Source: OM182 bacterium MED-G28
GTDB taxonomy: Bacteria; Pseudomonadota; Gammaproteobacteria; Pseudomonadales; Pseudohongiellaceae
Reading direction: 5' to 3'
DNA length: 64,000 nt
NCBI GenBank assembly: GCA_002457215.1
Contig: NTJZ01000003.1
Location: forward strand, 1 to 64,000
Shown here: positions 40,400-53,998 of the stretch, piece after piece
How the letters are laid out: the number at the start of each line of letters is the position of its first letter
Position numbering within the stretch: the first letter of the stretch is position 1
Program-made: the position numbers and the translations under genes
The notes under the pieces: model-generated
Seen by the model: the letters and a program-made list of their open reading frames with translations, nothing else
Databases searched by the model: none
What the model was told of the DNA's origin: nothing

Positions 40400-41800
40400 A
40401 TGCCTATAGAAGCCTCTGAAACAATATGCTCTATCGCCACTTCAACAGGTCGAGGCGGTATTGGCATAATTCGAGTATCTGGCCCTAAAACCAAGCGTAT
40501 AGCACTAAAAGTACTAGGTTTCGAGCCAACTCCAAGACACGCTTACTCAAGCAATTTTCTCAATAATGACAAGAGTATCATTGATAGTGGGGTCGCAATC
40601 TATTATGCCGGGCCCAATTCCTTTACCGGCGAAGATATATTGGAACTCCAGGGTCATGGTGGCTCCCAAATCATGCGAGCAGTTCTTGATCGCGTCATCA
40701 GCCTTGGTGCGCGTCAATCTCGCCCGGGAGAATTTTCTGAACGAGCATTCTTAAATAACAAAATAGATTTGGTGCAAGCTGAAGCTATCGCCGATTTAAT
40801 CGACGCGAGTTCCAAGCAAGCTGCTCGTTCTGCTGTGCGGACGTTACAAGGTGAATTCTCCAAACGAGTTGTTGAATTACAAAATCAACTAACAGCGGCA
40901 CGAGTGAATGTAGAAGCGGCTATCGATTTTTCAGACGAAGATATTGATATTCTCTCAGACACAGGGGTCAGTACTGCGGTTGATAATATCCTCGCTGAAC
41001 TAAATAGAGTATTTGCTGAGGCAGAGCAGGGTGTCATCCTTAGAGAAGGGATGAATGTAGTTATTGCTGGTAAACCCAACGCTGGAAAATCTAGCTTGTT
41101 GAATGCGCTCGCTGGGGAAGAAAGCGCAATTGTCAGCGATATTCCTGGCACAACCAGGGACTTGCTACGTATCGAAATTACAGTAGAGGGCATGCCTGTT
41201 CATGTCATAGATACCGCTGGGCTTAGAGACAGTGACGATATAATAGAAAAAGAGGGCATAAAACGTGCCCGACAGGCTATTGAGAATGCGGATCAGGTTC
41301 TTTTAGTCATTGACACAGCACAAAGAGAACAGGATGTTAATAGTCTGTTAGCAGAATTCCAAAACCAAGTAAGTGAGTTGTCACTAACCCAAAATCTACT
41401 GAAAAAAGTGACGATGGTTTTTAACAAGATAGACCTTTTAAAGGATACGTTTCCAAGCCACTCAACACTAGCCTCAGATAATAACGAATTTGAAAAAATC
41501 TCGTTGTCTGCGAAAACGGGTGAGGGTATTGGATTACTACGTACTCACTTAACGCAAATTATTGGGTATCAACCTTCTAACAACGGTAGTTTTGTGGCAA
41601 GAGCACGACATATACATTCTTTAGAAGAATCAAAAAAGGCTATAATTTCAGCGTCTGAGAACCTAAGTAAGCACTCACAATTAGAAATAATTGCTGAAGA
41701 TCTTCGCCTTGCCCAGCAATGCCTTGGCGCTATAACTGGCGAATTCACCAGTGATGATTTATTAGGAGAGATTTTTTCAAGTTTCTGTGTCGGAAAATAG
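40400..41800 (+). CDS. mnmE: tRNA modification GTPase MnmE
   Basis: With MnmG it installs (carboxymethyl)aminomethyl groups at U34 of certain tRNAs. The 466 residues have an N-terminal folate-binding domain, a helical domain split around the G domain, G1 'AGKPNAGKSSLLNALAG', G3 'DTAGLRDSDD', G4 'VFNKIDLL', and the C-terminal C-V-G-K needed for catalysis. mnmG follows after a 441-bp gap rather than directly. Confidence 0.97.
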   Translation: MPIEASETICSIATSTGRGGIGIIRVSGPKTKRIALKVLGFEPTPRHAYSSNFLNNDKSIIDSGVAIYYAGPNSFTGEDILELQGHGGSQIMRAVLDRVISLGARQSRPGEFSERAFLNNKIDLVQAEAIADLIDASSKQAARSAVRTLQGEFSKRVVELQNQLTAARVNVEAAIDFSDEDIDILSDTGVSTAVDNILAELNRVFAEAEQGVILREGMNVVIAGKPNAGKSSLLNALAGEESAIVSDIPGTTRDLLRIEITVEGMPVHVIDTAGLRDSDDIIEKEGIKRARQAIENADQVLLVIDTAQREQDVNSLLAEFQNQVSELSLTQNLLKKVTMVFNKIDLLKDTFPSHSTLASDNNEFEKISLSAKTGEGIGLLRTHLTQIIGYQPSNNGSFVARARHIHSLEESKKAIISASENLSKHSQLEIIAEDLRLAQQCLGAITGEFTSDDLLGEIFSSFCVGK

Positions 41801-42241
41801 GGGCATCGTTTTGCTCTAAGAACCTTCTTTTCAAATATGACATTGTATTGTCAATATTGGTGCATTTGTATAAATTCTGTATAAAAAAGGGATAAAAGAG
41901 CCTCTAATTAGCAAACCGTATTAGGCGGAATTTATATCAAAAATTAGTCTACAGACACTACACCTGTTGTGAGCGTTATAATCAGTGCTTACTAACCGAG
42001 TTATAAACTCATAACCATCTGATCTATATGGCTAAAAGTCGCTTATAAACAGATTTTTCCTTCCCCTATAACAACAACATTAATACTTTTTATATACATA
42101 TATATAATAAAACATTAAATAAATGTTATTAAATCCTGTCATACACATTTATTGAGATCCCTATATACTGCTCTCCCTCTGAGCTAAAGGCTAAAACCAT
42201 TTAAGTCAGATGAGTAACAACAACGAATCAATAGAGCAACT
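41801..42241. other. AT-rich gap between mnmE and mnmG
   Basis: 441 bp without a supported gene. It is strikingly AT-rich around 42065-42135 (runs such as TATATACATATATATAATAAAAC), and contains a small inverted repeat (AACATT/AATGTT) and weak DnaA-box-like sequences such as TTATAAACA but no consensus box. The E. coli origin lies beside mnmG, so this could be an accessory origin element, or simply the mnmG promoter region. Confidence 0.45.
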
Positions 42242-44149
42242 ATGGACCATCAATCACAATATGAAGTCATCGTAGTCGGCGGCGGCCATGCCGGTACCGA
42301 GGCAGCACTTGCTGCTGCTCGCCAAGGGGTAAAAACCTTGTTGATTACTCACAGTATTGAAACTTTGGGGCAGATGTCTTGTAATCCAGCCATAGGAGGA
42401 ATTGGTAAAAGTCACTTGGTAAAAGAAATAGATGCACTGGGTGGCGCTATGGCTCAGGCTGTAGATTACGCGGGGATTCAATTTCGCATTTTAAATGCAA
42501 GCAAAGGGCCGGCAGTGCGAGCAACTCGCGCTCAGGCTGACAGAGTTCTCTATAAAGCTGCCATTCGCAAAGTTTTGGAACAGCAAAACAACCTAAGCAT
42601 ATTCCAACAGGCAGTTGATGATTTAATAATTGAGTCGGGAAGCGTTTGTGGTGTTAAAACACAAATGGGCCTTGAGGTAAGAGCATCTAAAGTTGTTTTA
42701 ACCACTGGTACATTTCTTGGTGGTAAAATTCACATTGGCATGAAAAACAGTGCCGGCGGCAGGGCGGGTGATCCACCTTCAATCGCACTTGCTAACCGAT
42801 TGCGAGAATTACCTTTTCGAGTTGATCGACTAAAAACTGGAACACCGCCGCGTATTGATGCGAGATCAGTTGATTTTTCTGTAATGCAAACACAAGCGGG
42901 AGATACTCCTGTCCCAGTGATGTCGTTTTTAGGTTCTCAATCTGATCACCCCAAGCAAATAAATTGTCATATCACTTCAACCAATGAGAGATGCCACGAC
43001 ATCATTCGTCGTGGCCTGGATCGTTCGCCAATGTACACCGGGGTGATCGAAGGAATGGGCCCACGGTATTGTCCTTCTATAGAGGATAAGGTGATGCGCT
43101 TTGCAGACAAAAAATCGCACCAAATTTTTGTTGAACCGGAAGGGCTTGAAACGAATGAGCTTTACCCAAACGGTATATCAACCAGCTTACCTTACGATAC
43201 GCAGATCGATATGGTCCGTCATATCAAGGGTTTTGAAAATGCTCACATTACTAGGCCAGGCTATGCGATCGAATATGATTTCTTCGACCCAAGAGACCTG
43301 CACTATTCTCTAGAAACTAAATTTGTAAATGGCCTTTACTTCGCTGGGCAAATTAATGGCACTACAGGCTATGAAGAAGCGGCGGCTCAGGGTTTATTGG
43401 CAGGCTTAAACGCTGGCCTATCGGTTCAAGGAAAAGATTCGTGGTGCCCTCGCAGAGATCAAGCCTACCTAGGTGTTTTGGTTGATGACCTAATTACGTC
43501 AGGGACAAATGAACCCTACCGTATGTTTACTTCTCGAGCTGAATATCGACTTACCTTACGAGAGGACAATGCAGACTTGCGACTAACCGAAATAGGATAT
43601 GGCTTAGGATTGGTGTGTGAAAAAAGGTGGCGCCAACATTGTGAGAAACGAGAACGCATTGAAAAAGAACTAAACGTGCTCAGAACCCAATGGATACAAC
43701 CAAATACATCTGAAGCAGAGCGGGTGAACCGGTTGTTAGAAAAACCTATATCTCGCGAATACTCTCTTGCTGATTTATTAGCCAGACCAGGGGTCAGTTA
43801 TAAACCATTGATGCAAGCAACGAAGAAAACAGCAACTGATGTTGAAATAAACTCTGTGGAATATCAGGCAAAACAACAAGTTGAAATCCAATTAAAATAC
43901 CAAGGCTATATTGATCGCCAGGAAGAAGAGATACAGCGTCTCAAGAAGCAAGAAAACACGGCACTTCCAGAAGGTTTCGATTATTCAGAAATGCCAGGAT
44001 TGTCGAATGAGTTGCGTCAAAAACTCAATGCAGCAAGACCGGAAAACATAGGCAGGGCATCGCGTATACCCGGCATGACTCCTGCCGCTATCTCCTTGCT
44101 ACTAATTTATCTTAAAAAACACCAGGTCCTTAAGAGAAAAGCTAGCTAG
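42242..44149 (+). CDS. mnmG: tRNA uridine-5-carboxymethylaminomethyl modification protein MnmG (GidA)
   Basis: The FAD-dependent partner of MnmE. The 635 residues begin with the dinucleotide fold '[19 protein letters not shown]', and include '[23 protein letters not shown]' and '[20 protein letters not shown]'. Full length matches the family. It is followed 16 bp later by rsmG, the usual gidA-gidB order. Confidence 0.97.
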   Translation: MDHQSQYEVIVVGGGHAGTEAALAAARQGVKTLLITHSIETLGQMSCNPAIGGIGKSHLVKEIDALGGAMAQAVDYAGIQFRILNASKGPAVRATRAQADRVLYKAAIRKVLEQQNNLSIFQQAVDDLIIESGSVCGVKTQMGLEVRASKVVLTTGTFLGGKIHIGMKNSAGGRAGDPPSIALANRLRELPFRVDRLKTGTPPRIDARSVDFSVMQTQAGDTPVPVMSFLGSQSDHPKQINCHITSTNERCHDIIRRGLDRSPMYTGVIEGMGPRYCPSIEDKVMRFADKKSHQIFVEPEGLETNELYPNGISTSLPYDTQIDMVRHIKGFENAHITRPGYAIEYDFFDPRDLHYSLETKFVNGLYFAGQINGTTGYEEAAAQGLLAGLNAGLSVQGKDSWCPRRDQAYLGVLVDDLITSGTNEPYRMFTSRAEYRLTLREDNADLRLTEIGYGLGLVCEKRWRQHCEKRERIEKELNVLRTQWIQPNTSEAERVNRLLEKPISREYSLADLLARPGVSYKPLMQATKKTATDVEINSVEYQAKQQVEIQLKYQGYIDRQEEEIQRLKKQENTALPEGFDYSEMPGLSNELRQKLNAARPENIGRASRIPGMTPAAISLLLIYLKKHQVLKRKAS

Positions 44150-44165
44150 CGTTCTTTTTTCTAAT

Positions 44166-44807
44166 TTGACCATCGTGGACTCCGACTACCTAAACATCCT
44201 GCAGCGCGGCTTAGATAAATTAGAAATCGAGTATCAATCTTCTCAACTTGAAAAAACTAAGATTTATCTGGGTCTCTTAAAAAAATGGAATCAAAAATAC
44301 AATTTAGTTGCTGATTCGGATATTGATGTTTTAGTTGAAAAACATGTCCTTGATAGCCTGTTAATTTTCAATTTTGTTAACCTAAAACAAACTTTAGATA
44401 TTGGGACCGGTGCAGGATTTCCCGGCATACCACTCGCAATTTTCAAGCCTCATCAAAAATTCACATTACTTGACAGTAATGGCAAGAAAACTAGGTTTTT
44501 GTTCCAGGTAAAAACCAAGCTCGACTTGAATAACGTAGTGATTGAAAATTGTCGCATAGAGAACTACCAAAGCCCCTACCGAATTGATATGGTGACTTGC
44601 AGAGCTTTTGGTTCTTTAGAAGATATTGTAATCAAATCTCAGCATTTACTATCACAAGAGTGTAAACTCTTAGCTATGAAGGGAAAGTTTCCTGACGAAG
44701 AAATTAGCCGTTTACCAGAAGAATTTATCGTGTTGGATAGTGTTAAACTTCCTGTACCTGGCGAGAGTTCCGAACGCCACCTCATTCAAGTGGGTCGGAA
44801 AAAGTAA
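44166..44807 (+). CDS. rsmG: 16S rRNA m7G527 methyltransferase RsmG (GidB)
   Basis: A SAM-dependent methyltransferase of 213 residues. The SAM motif is 'LDIGTGAGFPGIPLAIF' and the N-terminal signature 'WNQKYNLVA' is present. The start is a TTG in the track; a GTG three codons later is an alternative. It lies between mnmG and parA as in many gammaproteobacteria. Confidence 0.95.
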   Translation: MTIVDSDYLNILQRGLDKLEIEYQSSQLEKTKIYLGLLKKWNQKYNLVADSDIDVLVEKHVLDSLLIFNFVNLKQTLDIGTGAGFPGIPLAIFKPHQKFTLLDSNGKKTRFLFQVKTKLDLNNVVIENCRIENYQSPYRIDMVTCRAFGSLEDIVIKSQHLLSQECKLLAMKGKFPDEEISRLPEEFIVLDSVKLPVPGESSERHLIQVGRKK

Positions 44808-44870
44808 CGCAAAAGCTGATCAACAATGATAGGTCTTTTTGAAGTCAACTCAAATTAGTGGATTAACGCC

Positions 44871-45656
44871 GTGGGCAAAGTATTAGCAATTGCCAATCAA
44901 AAAGGAGGAGTGGGAAAAACTACCACCTCCGTCAACCTAGCTGCATCGTTAAACGTCACACGAAAGAATGTCTTGTTGATCGATTTAGATCCACAGGGAA
45001 ATGCGACTACAGGATCAGGTGTTGATAAATCGAACTTGTCGCTCTCCGTCTATGATTTGCTTTCAGAGAGTGAAAAAATAGAGAACGTTCTATTACGTCC
45101 AGATGCTGGGTATGACTTATTGCCTGCTAACGGCGATTTAGTAGCGGCTGAAATTGACCTGATGACCGGGGATGACCGCGAAGTACGACTACGATCTATT
45201 ATCGACAGTGTTAGAGACACCTATGATTATATTGTAGTGGATTGCCCGCCCTCACTGAACATGCTCACAGTTAATGCCCTCGTGGCTGCTGATGGTGTAG
45301 TGATTCCTATGCAATGCGAGTATTACGCCTTAGAAGGATTGTCCGCTTTAATGGACACCATTAGTGCAATTAGAGACCGTCTAAACCCAAGCCTAAAAAT
45401 TGAGGGTATATTGCGCACCATGTACGATCCTCGTAGCAAGCTTACAAGCGAAGTGAATGGTCAGCTTTTTAACTATTTCGGTGATATTGTTTATCGAACG
45501 GTAGTACCTCGCAACATTCGCCTTGCAGAAGCACCCAGTTATGGAAAGCCTGCGATTAAATACGATAAACAGTCACGCGGTGCAATTGCCTATCTAGCAT
45601 TGGCTGGTGAGCTATTGAGAAGACACGACGAAGCTGCTGCTGCGGTATCGAGTTAA
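44871..45656 (+). CDS. parA: Chromosome partitioning ATPase ParA (Soj)
   Basis: A deviant-Walker ATPase that moves ParB-parS complexes over the nucleoid. The 261 residues begin MGKVLAIANQKGGVGKTTT with the signature lysine, and include 'VLLIDLDPQGNATTG' and 'YIVVDCPPSLNMLTVNAL'. The start is GTG. parB follows 39 bp later; two parS sites lie 10-11 kb away in recF. Confidence 0.97.
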   Translation: MGKVLAIANQKGGVGKTTTSVNLAASLNVTRKNVLLIDLDPQGNATTGSGVDKSNLSLSVYDLLSESEKIENVLLRPDAGYDLLPANGDLVAAEIDLMTGDDREVRLRSIIDSVRDTYDYIVVDCPPSLNMLTVNALVAADGVVIPMQCEYYALEGLSALMDTISAIRDRLNPSLKIEGILRTMYDPRSKLTSEVNGQLFNYFGDIVYRTVVPRNIRLAEAPSYGKPAIKYDKQSRGAIAYLALAGELLRRHDEAAAAVSS

Positions 45657-45695
45657 AACCAAACAGGCATCGCAGGATTAGAGCTCAGGTGAAAA

Positions 45696-46601
45696 ATGAA
45701 CGATAAAAAGAAGCTAGGCAAAGGCCTAGATGCGCTTTTATCCACTGGCAGTACCCAGGCAATGGCCAATTTGCTGGGAAAGCAGACCGAACACCAGCAG
45801 TCAGCGCCAGCGTCAGAAGATAAAGACGGCGACCTTAAAAATATTCCAATTGACCTTATCCAGCGCGGTAAATACCAGCCTCGAACTGATATGCATGAGG
45901 AAGCGCTCCAAGAACTTGCAGCATCAATTAAGAGCCAAGGCGTTATGCAACCAATTGTCATTCGCCCTCTTTCTTCGGATAAATACGAAATAATAGCTGG
46001 CGAACGACGTTGGAGGGCAAGCCAAATAGCTGGGCTTGATAAAATTCCGGCCATTATTAAGCCGGTTGGCGATGAAGCGGCTATCGCCATGTCGTTGATT
46101 GAAAATATCCAGCGGGAGAACCTAAACCCAATTGAAGAGGCCATGGCGTTGAAGCGTCTGCAGGATGAGTTTGAACTTACCCAGCAAGAGGTTGCTGATG
46201 CGGTAGGTAAGTCTCGCGCTACGGTTACAAACTTGCTTAGACTTATTGGGCTGCATATTGACGCACGGAGAATGCTGGAGCATGGCGACCTTGAAATGGG
46301 ACATGCTAGAGCTTTATTGTCATTGCCAGACCTACAACAAGCAGCTGCTGCCCGGACAGTTGTTGGACGTGGTTTATCTGTGCGGCAGACAGAGTCGCTA
46401 GTTCGGCGCTTGGTCGCTGGTGGTGGGACTACAAATAAGGGCGGGGCTATCGACGCAGACATCAAAAACCTTGAAGAAAATCTCGAGGGAAAGCTCGGCA
46501 CGAAAGTAATGATTCAGCATACGGCCAAGGGCAAAGGCAAATTGGTGGTTAAATATAATAGCCTGGATGAGCTAGATGGAATTTTATCCCATATAAAGTA
46601 A
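45696..46601 (+). CDS. parB: Chromosome partitioning protein ParB (Spo0J)
   Basis: A CTP-dependent clamp that loads at parS. The 301 residues have the N-terminal ParA-activating stretch ('KKLGKGLDALL'), the ParB/Srx CTPase motif 'IIAGERRWRASQIAG', the 'LIENIQRENLNPIEEAMAL' region and the parS-binding helix-turn-helix ('TQQEVADAVGKSRATVTNLLRL'). The C-terminal dimer domain is present. The long antisense frame opposite it is a shadow. Confidence 0.97.
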   Translation: MNDKKKLGKGLDALLSTGSTQAMANLLGKQTEHQQSAPASEDKDGDLKNIPIDLIQRGKYQPRTDMHEEALQELAASIKSQGVMQPIVIRPLSSDKYEIIAGERRWRASQIAGLDKIPAIIKPVGDEAAIAMSLIENIQRENLNPIEEAMALKRLQDEFELTQQEVADAVGKSRATVTNLLRLIGLHIDARRMLEHGDLEMGHARALLSLPDLQQAAAARTVVGRGLSVRQTESLVRRLVAGGGTTNKGGAIDADIKNLEENLEGKLGTKVMIQHTAKGKGKLVVKYNSLDELDGILSHIK

Positions 46602-46682
46602 GCCAAATCAGTGGAAGCTATTCGACTTCCCCTCGAGAATTTTTCCTCTTTTCGCTCTGTTTTAATTGTTATTGAAGGGCGG

Positions 46683-46711
46683 TTGATCCAGCCTTGCAAA
46701 GCCCCTATAAT
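46683..46711 (+). promoter_or_regulatory. Sigma-70 promoter of the atp operon
   Basis: A -35 box TTGATC (46683-46688) and a perfect -10 box TATAAT (46706-46711) are separated by exactly 17 bp. The pair lies about 100 bp upstream of atpI, in the 210-bp gap after parB. A second TATAAT near 46752 lacks a matching -35. Confidence 0.75.
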
Positions 46712-46811
46712 GCGCGTGCTTTGGTGATCACCGCCATAACAACAGAAGTTTATAATGGGTGTTTTTAGGGTTCTGGGCTGGAACGAGAAGCTAATTTAGA
46801 AAGCGATCTTC

Positions 46812-47228
46812 GTGAATAATCTAAGACCCCCTCCAGTTTATAAAGTTATAGTCGCACAGTTAATCGCGACAGCCTTTATTACCGCCATTTCTCTGTTGTT
46901 TTCAGGCAGCGTCACGGCCTATTCAGCTTTGCTGGGGGGTCTGATAAGTGCTTTGCCTAACAGCTATTTTGTATTACAAGCATTCAAGTATCAGGGTGCC
47001 CGGAATGCAGATAAGGTTGTAAAGAGTTTTATAAAAGGGGAGCTCGGCAAGATTGCAATAACCATTGTGCTTTTTGCCCTAAGCTTCACATTGATTACTA
47101 ATTTAAGTGAACTCGCACTGATACTTGGGTTTATTACAACCCACTTTGTCGGCGTGATGATGTCTGGACTTATTAGCTATAGTCCAACCAGTGAAAAAAG
47201 CAACGAAAAATCAGTAGAACTGAAGTAA
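46812..47228 (+). CDS. atpI: ATP synthase assembly protein I
   Basis: A 138-residue four-helix membrane protein that assists assembly of the c-ring. It shows the family's 'GLISALPNSYFVLQAFKY' and basic 'KGELGKIAITIVLF' segments. The start is GTG. It is the first gene of the atp operon, 100 bp after the predicted promoter, and is followed by atpB. Confidence 0.9.
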   Translation: MNNLRPPPVYKVIVAQLIATAFITAISLLFSGSVTAYSALLGGLISALPNSYFVLQAFKYQGARNADKVVKSFIKGELGKIAITIVLFALSFTLITNLSELALILGFITTHFVGVMMSGLISYSPTSEKSNEKSVELK

Positions 47229-47270
47229 GTTTACTGATTAGTTTATAACGCGAGTTAGAGCGAATATTAA

Positions 47271-48122
<852 letters not shown>

Positions 48123-48140
48123 TTTTGCTAAACACTCTGA

Positions 48141-48422
<282 letters not shown>

Positions 48423-48448
48423 AGAATGCTTAAGAGGGAGAGAACAAC

Positions 48449-48919
48449 GTGAATTTTAATGCTACATTCATTGGCCAAATTATCGCAATGGGCTTCTTCC
48501 TTTGGTTCTGTAAGAACTACGTTTGGCCTCTATTTGCTAATGTGCTCGAAGAGCGCAAAAAGAAAATAGCCGATGGTCTTGAAGCTGCAAATCGAGCACA
48601 AAAAGATTTAGAGTCAGCTCAAGCAAAATCTGCGGAACAGCTTACCGAAGCAAAAGGTGACGCTGCGTCGATTATCGATCAAGCCAACAAACGTGCTGCT
48701 CAAATTGTTGATGAGGCAAAAGTGCAAGCGCGTGAAGAAGGCCAGCGCATCATTGCCGGTGCTAACGCAGAAATCGAGCAAGAAGTTAATAGAGCAAAAG
48801 AGGCCTTACGTGCTCAAGTTTCTGCGATTGCTATCGCTGGCGCAGAGAAAATTCTTGAAGGCTCTATAGATCAGGCGGCAAACGAAGAGATGTTAAACAA
48901 ACTTGCTTCCGAGCTTTAA
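48449..48919 (+). CDS. atpF: F0F1 ATP synthase subunit b
   Basis: The peripheral stalk protein, 156 residues: one N-terminal membrane helix ('[20 protein letters not shown]') followed by a long charged coiled coil rich in Ala, Glu and Lys. Length matches E. coli AtpF (156). The start is GTG. Confidence 0.96.
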   Translation: MNFNATFIGQIIAMGFFLWFCKNYVWPLFANVLEERKKKIADGLEAANRAQKDLESAQAKSAEQLTEAKGDAASIIDQANKRAAQIVDEAKVQAREEGQRIIAGANAEIEQEVNRAKEALRAQVSAIAIAGAEKILEGSIDQAANEEMLNKLASEL

Positions 48920-48941
48920 TAACCACTAACCAAGAATTGTT

Positions 48942-49478
48942 ATGGCCGAATCAACCACACTAGCTAGACCTTATGCCAAAGCTGCTTTCCAAACGGCTCG
49001 TCAGGACAGCGCTTTAGAAGAATGGTCGGCAATGCTTGGCTTATCAGCTGCAGTTGCAGGGCAAGCGTCAGTGAGCTCAGTGTTATCTGACCCCTCTCTC
49101 TCTAATGAGCAAATAGCTAAAGCCTTGATCGAAGTTTGTGGTGATGATTTAAACAGCAAGGGACAAAATTTTATTCGATTATTGGCAGAAAACAAGCGCT
49201 TAGTTTTGCTTCCAGAGATCGCTGCACTTTATGAAATCCTGAAAGCCAATCAGGAAAAATCAGTAGACGTCGAGATCACGACAGCTTTCGAGATCAGTTC
49301 AGACATTGCAGAAAAGCTGGCGAATTCTCTTCGGTCAAGATTAGAGCGCGAAATAAATCTGGCAACAAAAGTCGATCAGTCATTACTGGGCGGCGCAGTT
49401 ATAAGAGCCGGTGACACAGTAATAGATAGTTCTGTGCGCGGGAAGTTGACCAAGTTAGCAGAATCAATTAATTCCTGA
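48942..49478 (+). CDS. atpH: F0F1 ATP synthase subunit delta
   Basis: It joins the peripheral stalk to the top of F1. The 178 residues start with the conserved 'TLARPYAKAAFQTA' and end with 'VIDSSVRGKLTKLAESI', both typical of delta/OSCP. It stands between atpF and atpA. Confidence 0.95.
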   Translation: MAESTTLARPYAKAAFQTARQDSALEEWSAMLGLSAAVAGQASVSSVLSDPSLSNEQIAKALIEVCGDDLNSKGQNFIRLLAENKRLVLLPEIAALYEILKANQEKSVDVEITTAFEISSDIAEKLANSLRSRLEREINLATKVDQSLLGGAVIRAGDTVIDSSVRGKLTKLAESINS

Positions 49479-49525
49479 ACGGGTCAGGAAGCAGTCCTGA
49501 ACTGCTGGGAGAATAGGAAATAAAG

Positions 49526-51070
49526 ATGCAACAACTGAACCCATCTGAAATCAGTGAAATCATTAAACAGCGTATCGAGAGTCTCGATGTGTCTGTTCAA
49601 GCAAAAAACGAAGGCACTATCGTCAGTGTTATGGACGGAATTATCCGAATTCATGGACTCGCTGACGTAATGTATGGCGAGATGATTGAGTTCGAGGGCG
49701 GGATTTATGGGATGGCCTTGAACCTTGAAAGAGATTCCGTTGGTGCTGTAGTGCTTGGCGACTACCTGGCATTAAAGGAAGGACAATCTTGTAAATGTAC
49801 TGGCAGAATCTTGGAAGTGCCAGTTGGACCAGAATTAGAAGGCAGGGTTGTCGATGCCCTCGGCAAACCAATCGATGGAAAAGGACCAGTTGAAGCTAAA
49901 CTAACGGACGCTGTAGAAAAAGTGGCACCTGGCGTAATTGCTAGGCAGGGTGTGGCGGAGCCTGTGCAAACGGGACTAAAGTCTATCGATTCCATGACGC
50001 CAATCGGGCGTGGCCAGAGAGAATTAATTATTGGTGACCGAGAAGTTGGTAAAACAGCCGTCGCCATCGATACCATCATTAACCAAAAAGGCAAGGGCGT
50101 TAAATGTGTTTATGTCGCTGTAGGGCAAAAAGCCAGCTCCATTGCCAACGTTGTGCAGAAGCTGGAAGAACATGGTGCGATGGAATACACAATTGTGGTT
50201 GCAGCGTCAGCATCTGACCCAGCTTCTATGCAATTCATTGCGCCTTATTCCGGCTGTTCCATGGGTGAGTATTATCGTGATCGCGGCGAGGATGCCTTGA
50301 TTATCTATGACGACTTAACCAAACAGGCTTGGGCCTATCGCCAAATCTCTCTTTTACTTCGTAGGCCCCCAGGCCGTGAAGCTTATCCAGGAGATGTTTT
50401 CTACTTGCACTCCCGTCTTTTAGAGCGCTCCGCGAGAGTGAGCGCTGACTACGTAGAAAAATTTACTGAAGGTAAAGTTAAAGGAAAGACCGGATCTCTA
50501 ACTGCTTTGCCAGTCATTGAAACCCAGGCCGGTGATGTTTCGGCGTTCGTACCGACTAACGTAATTTCCATTACTGACGGGCAAATATTCCTCGAAACTG
50601 ATTTATTCAATTCAGGCATCCGCCCTGCTATGAACCCGGGTATCTCAGTATCTAGGGTAGGTGGTGCAGCGCAGACCAAGATTATTAAGAAGCTAGGTGG
50701 CGGGATTCGTATAGCACTAGCGAGCTATCGGGAGCTAGCAGCGTTTGCGGCATTTGCTTCTGATCTTGATGATGCCACTCGCGCGCAGTTAGAGCACGGC
50801 CAACGAGTTACAGAATTAATGAAGCAAAAGCAGTATGCACCGCTTTCTATTGCGGAGATGGGAGTTTCTCTTTATGCGGCTAACGAAGGCTATTTAGAAG
50901 ATATCGAACTCAACAAAGTACTCGATTTTGAGGCTGCTTTACTCGCGTATATGAACAGCGAGCACGGAGACCTATTGGCTAAGATTAACGATACTGGCGG
51001 ATACGATGATGAGATCGAAGCTGAATTCAAATCTTCGTTAGAGGAATTTAAGGCGACGCAGACTTGGTAG
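49526..51070 (+). CDS. atpA: F0F1 ATP synthase subunit alpha
   Basis: A regulatory nucleotide-binding subunit of F1. The 514 residues start '[17 protein letters not shown]', with the P-loop '[15 protein letters not shown]' and '[12 protein letters not shown]' containing the arginine finger region. It is the usual length and position. Confidence 0.97.
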   Translation: MQQLNPSEISEIIKQRIESLDVSVQAKNEGTIVSVMDGIIRIHGLADVMYGEMIEFEGGIYGMALNLERDSVGAVVLGDYLALKEGQSCKCTGRILEVPVGPELEGRVVDALGKPIDGKGPVEAKLTDAVEKVAPGVIARQGVAEPVQTGLKSIDSMTPIGRGQRELIIGDREVGKTAVAIDTIINQKGKGVKCVYVAVGQKASSIANVVQKLEEHGAMEYTIVVAASASDPASMQFIAPYSGCSMGEYYRDRGEDALIIYDDLTKQAWAYRQISLLLRRPPGREAYPGDVFYLHSRLLERSARVSADYVEKFTEGKVKGKTGSLTALPVIETQAGDVSAFVPTNVISITDGQIFLETDLFNSGIRPAMNPGISVSRVGGAAQTKIIKKLGGGIRIALASYRELAAFAAFASDLDDATRAQLEHGQRVTELMKQKQYAPLSIAEMGVSLYAANEGYLEDIELNKVLDFEAALLAYMNSEHGDLLAKINDTGGYDDEIEAEFKSSLEEFKATQTW

Positions 51071-51128
51071 GTGCCGGATAGCACTTTTAAGTATGCTAAT
51101 TAATTCAGAGATTAAAGAGAGCTAGTAT

Positions 51129-51989
51129 ATGGCTGGTGGAAAAGAAATACGCACCAAGATCGCGAGTATTAAAAATACTCAGAAGATCACTAAAGCCATG
51201 GAAATGGTTTCGGCGAGCAAGATGCGTAAAGCCCAGGACAGAATGAAACTGGGTAAACCTTATGCCCATCGGATTCGTTCCGTTATTGGCCACATTGCGA
51301 ATTCATCGCCTGAATACCGTCACCAATACTTTAATACTCGTGACGTCAAAAGAGTAGGCTACATCGTTATTTCAACTGACCGTGGCTTATGTGGTGGCCT
51401 CAACATTAACGCATTTAAAACAACTGTGGCATCGATGCGGGAATGGTCAGAGAAAAATGTTGAGATTGATATTTGCTCAATTGGTGCGCGAGCGGCAACA
51501 TTTTTTAATAACTTTGGTGGCAATGTAGTCGCGTCAGTGCGAGACATAGGTGATTCTGCTGAAGTTGAAGATGTAATTGGCGCGGTGAAAATCATGCTAG
51601 ACAAGTTTGATAACGGCGACATTGATCAGCTGATGATAGTTAGTAATGATTTCGTAAACACTATGACGCATACGCCGGTCGTCAATCAGTTATTGCCCTT
51701 GCAGGCATCGGAAGATGAAGGTTTGCATCATCATTGGGATTACCTTTATGAGCCCGACGCAAAAGAACTGCTGGACGGTCTATTGCTCCGCTTTATTGAA
51801 TCCCAGGTTTATCAGGCAGTAGTTGAAAATAATGCCTGTGAGCAAGCGGCAAGAATGATCGCTATGAAGAGCGCATCAGATAATGCTGGTGATCTTATTG
51901 AAGAGCTTGGGCTTGTTTATAACAAAGCTAGACAGGCAGCGATTACTCAGGAGCTTTCTGAAATTGCTGGTGGTGCAGCGGCAGTTTAA
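51129..51989 (+). CDS. atpG: F0F1 ATP synthase subunit gamma
   Basis: The central shaft of F1. The 286 residues have N- and C-terminal helices that form the coiled coil ('[20 protein letters not shown]' and '[15 protein letters not shown]') and the strand '[12 protein letters not shown]'. It is the usual length. Confidence 0.97.
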   Translation: MAGGKEIRTKIASIKNTQKITKAMEMVSASKMRKAQDRMKLGKPYAHRIRSVIGHIANSSPEYRHQYFNTRDVKRVGYIVISTDRGLCGGLNINAFKTTVASMREWSEKNVEIDICSIGARAATFFNNFGGNVVASVRDIGDSAEVEDVIGAVKIMLDKFDNGDIDQLMIVSNDFVNTMTHTPVVNQLLPLQASEDEGLHHHWDYLYEPDAKELLDGLLLRFIESQVYQAVVENNACEQAARMIAMKSASDNAGDLIEELGLVYNKARQAAITQELSEIAGGAAAV

Positions 51990-52020
51990 CGAACTTAGTT
52001 TTATAACATTGAACATTTGA

Positions 52021-53436
<1,416 letters not shown>

Positions 53437-53472
53437 TAATGAAAGAGTCATAGGTTAACGAGGCAAACAAAC

Positions 53473-53886
53473 ATGGCCACAACAATGCACTGCGACATCG
53501 TAAGCGCTGAAAAGAGTATCTTCTCTGGCCGGGTGCAAATGGTTATCGCTGCTGGCTCCTTAGGGGATCTTGGAATTGCTCCAGGCCATGCACCCCTACT
53601 CACTGCAATTATTCCTGGTCCAGTAAAGCTGATACTGGAAAGCGGCGAAGAGGAAGTCTTCTATGTTTCTGGAGGCTTTCTGGAAATACAGCGCGAAGTT
53701 GTAACCTTATTATCTGATACTGCTATTCGTGCAGATGACGTAGATGAAGTCGCTGCAGTTAAAGCTGTAGAGGACGCAGAGAAGGCCATTGCAAATCAGG
53801 GTGCAGAGTTTGAATACAGCGCTGCCGCAGCACAGTTAGCCGAAGCAGCAGCTCAATTACGAGCGCTGCGACAAATAAAGAAGTAG
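53473..53886 (+). CDS. atpC: F0F1 ATP synthase subunit epsilon
   Basis: A 137-residue subunit with an N-terminal beta barrel ('[20 protein letters not shown]', '[16 protein letters not shown]') and a C-terminal helical hairpin that can inhibit F1. It is the last gene of the operon; a strong intrinsic terminator follows 38 bp later. Confidence 0.96.
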   Translation: MATTMHCDIVSAEKSIFSGRVQMVIAAGSLGDLGIAPGHAPLLTAIIPGPVKLILESGEEEVFYVSGGFLEIQREVVTLLSDTAIRADDVDEVAAVKAVEDAEKAIANQGAEFEYSAAAAQLAEAAAQLRALRQIKK

Positions 53887-53923
53887 CAATACGACATCCG
53901 CTAAGCAGAATGCACAGATTTCG

Positions 53924-53953
53924 AAAAAGGTAGCACTTGCTACCTTTTTTTTT
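53924..53953 (+). terminator. Intrinsic terminator of the atp operon
   Basis: AAAAAGGTAGC-ACTT-GCTACCTTTTTTTTT forms a perfect stem with a 4-base loop and a nine-T run. It lies between atpC and glmU on the plus strand. Confidence 0.93.
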
Positions 53954-53998
53954 GGTAATCTTTTCACCAACTGACTCTTCAACAAAAAGGGAATATTC

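Noticed and set aside
45653-46501. 282-codon open frame on the minus strand opposite parB
   Set aside because: parB is unmistakable on the plus strand with all motifs; the antisense frame is Ser/Arg/Pro-rich, matches no family I know, and is a typical shadow frame.
46752-46757. Second TATAAT upstream of atpI
   Set aside because: No -35 box at suitable spacing; the pair at 46683/46706 is far better.
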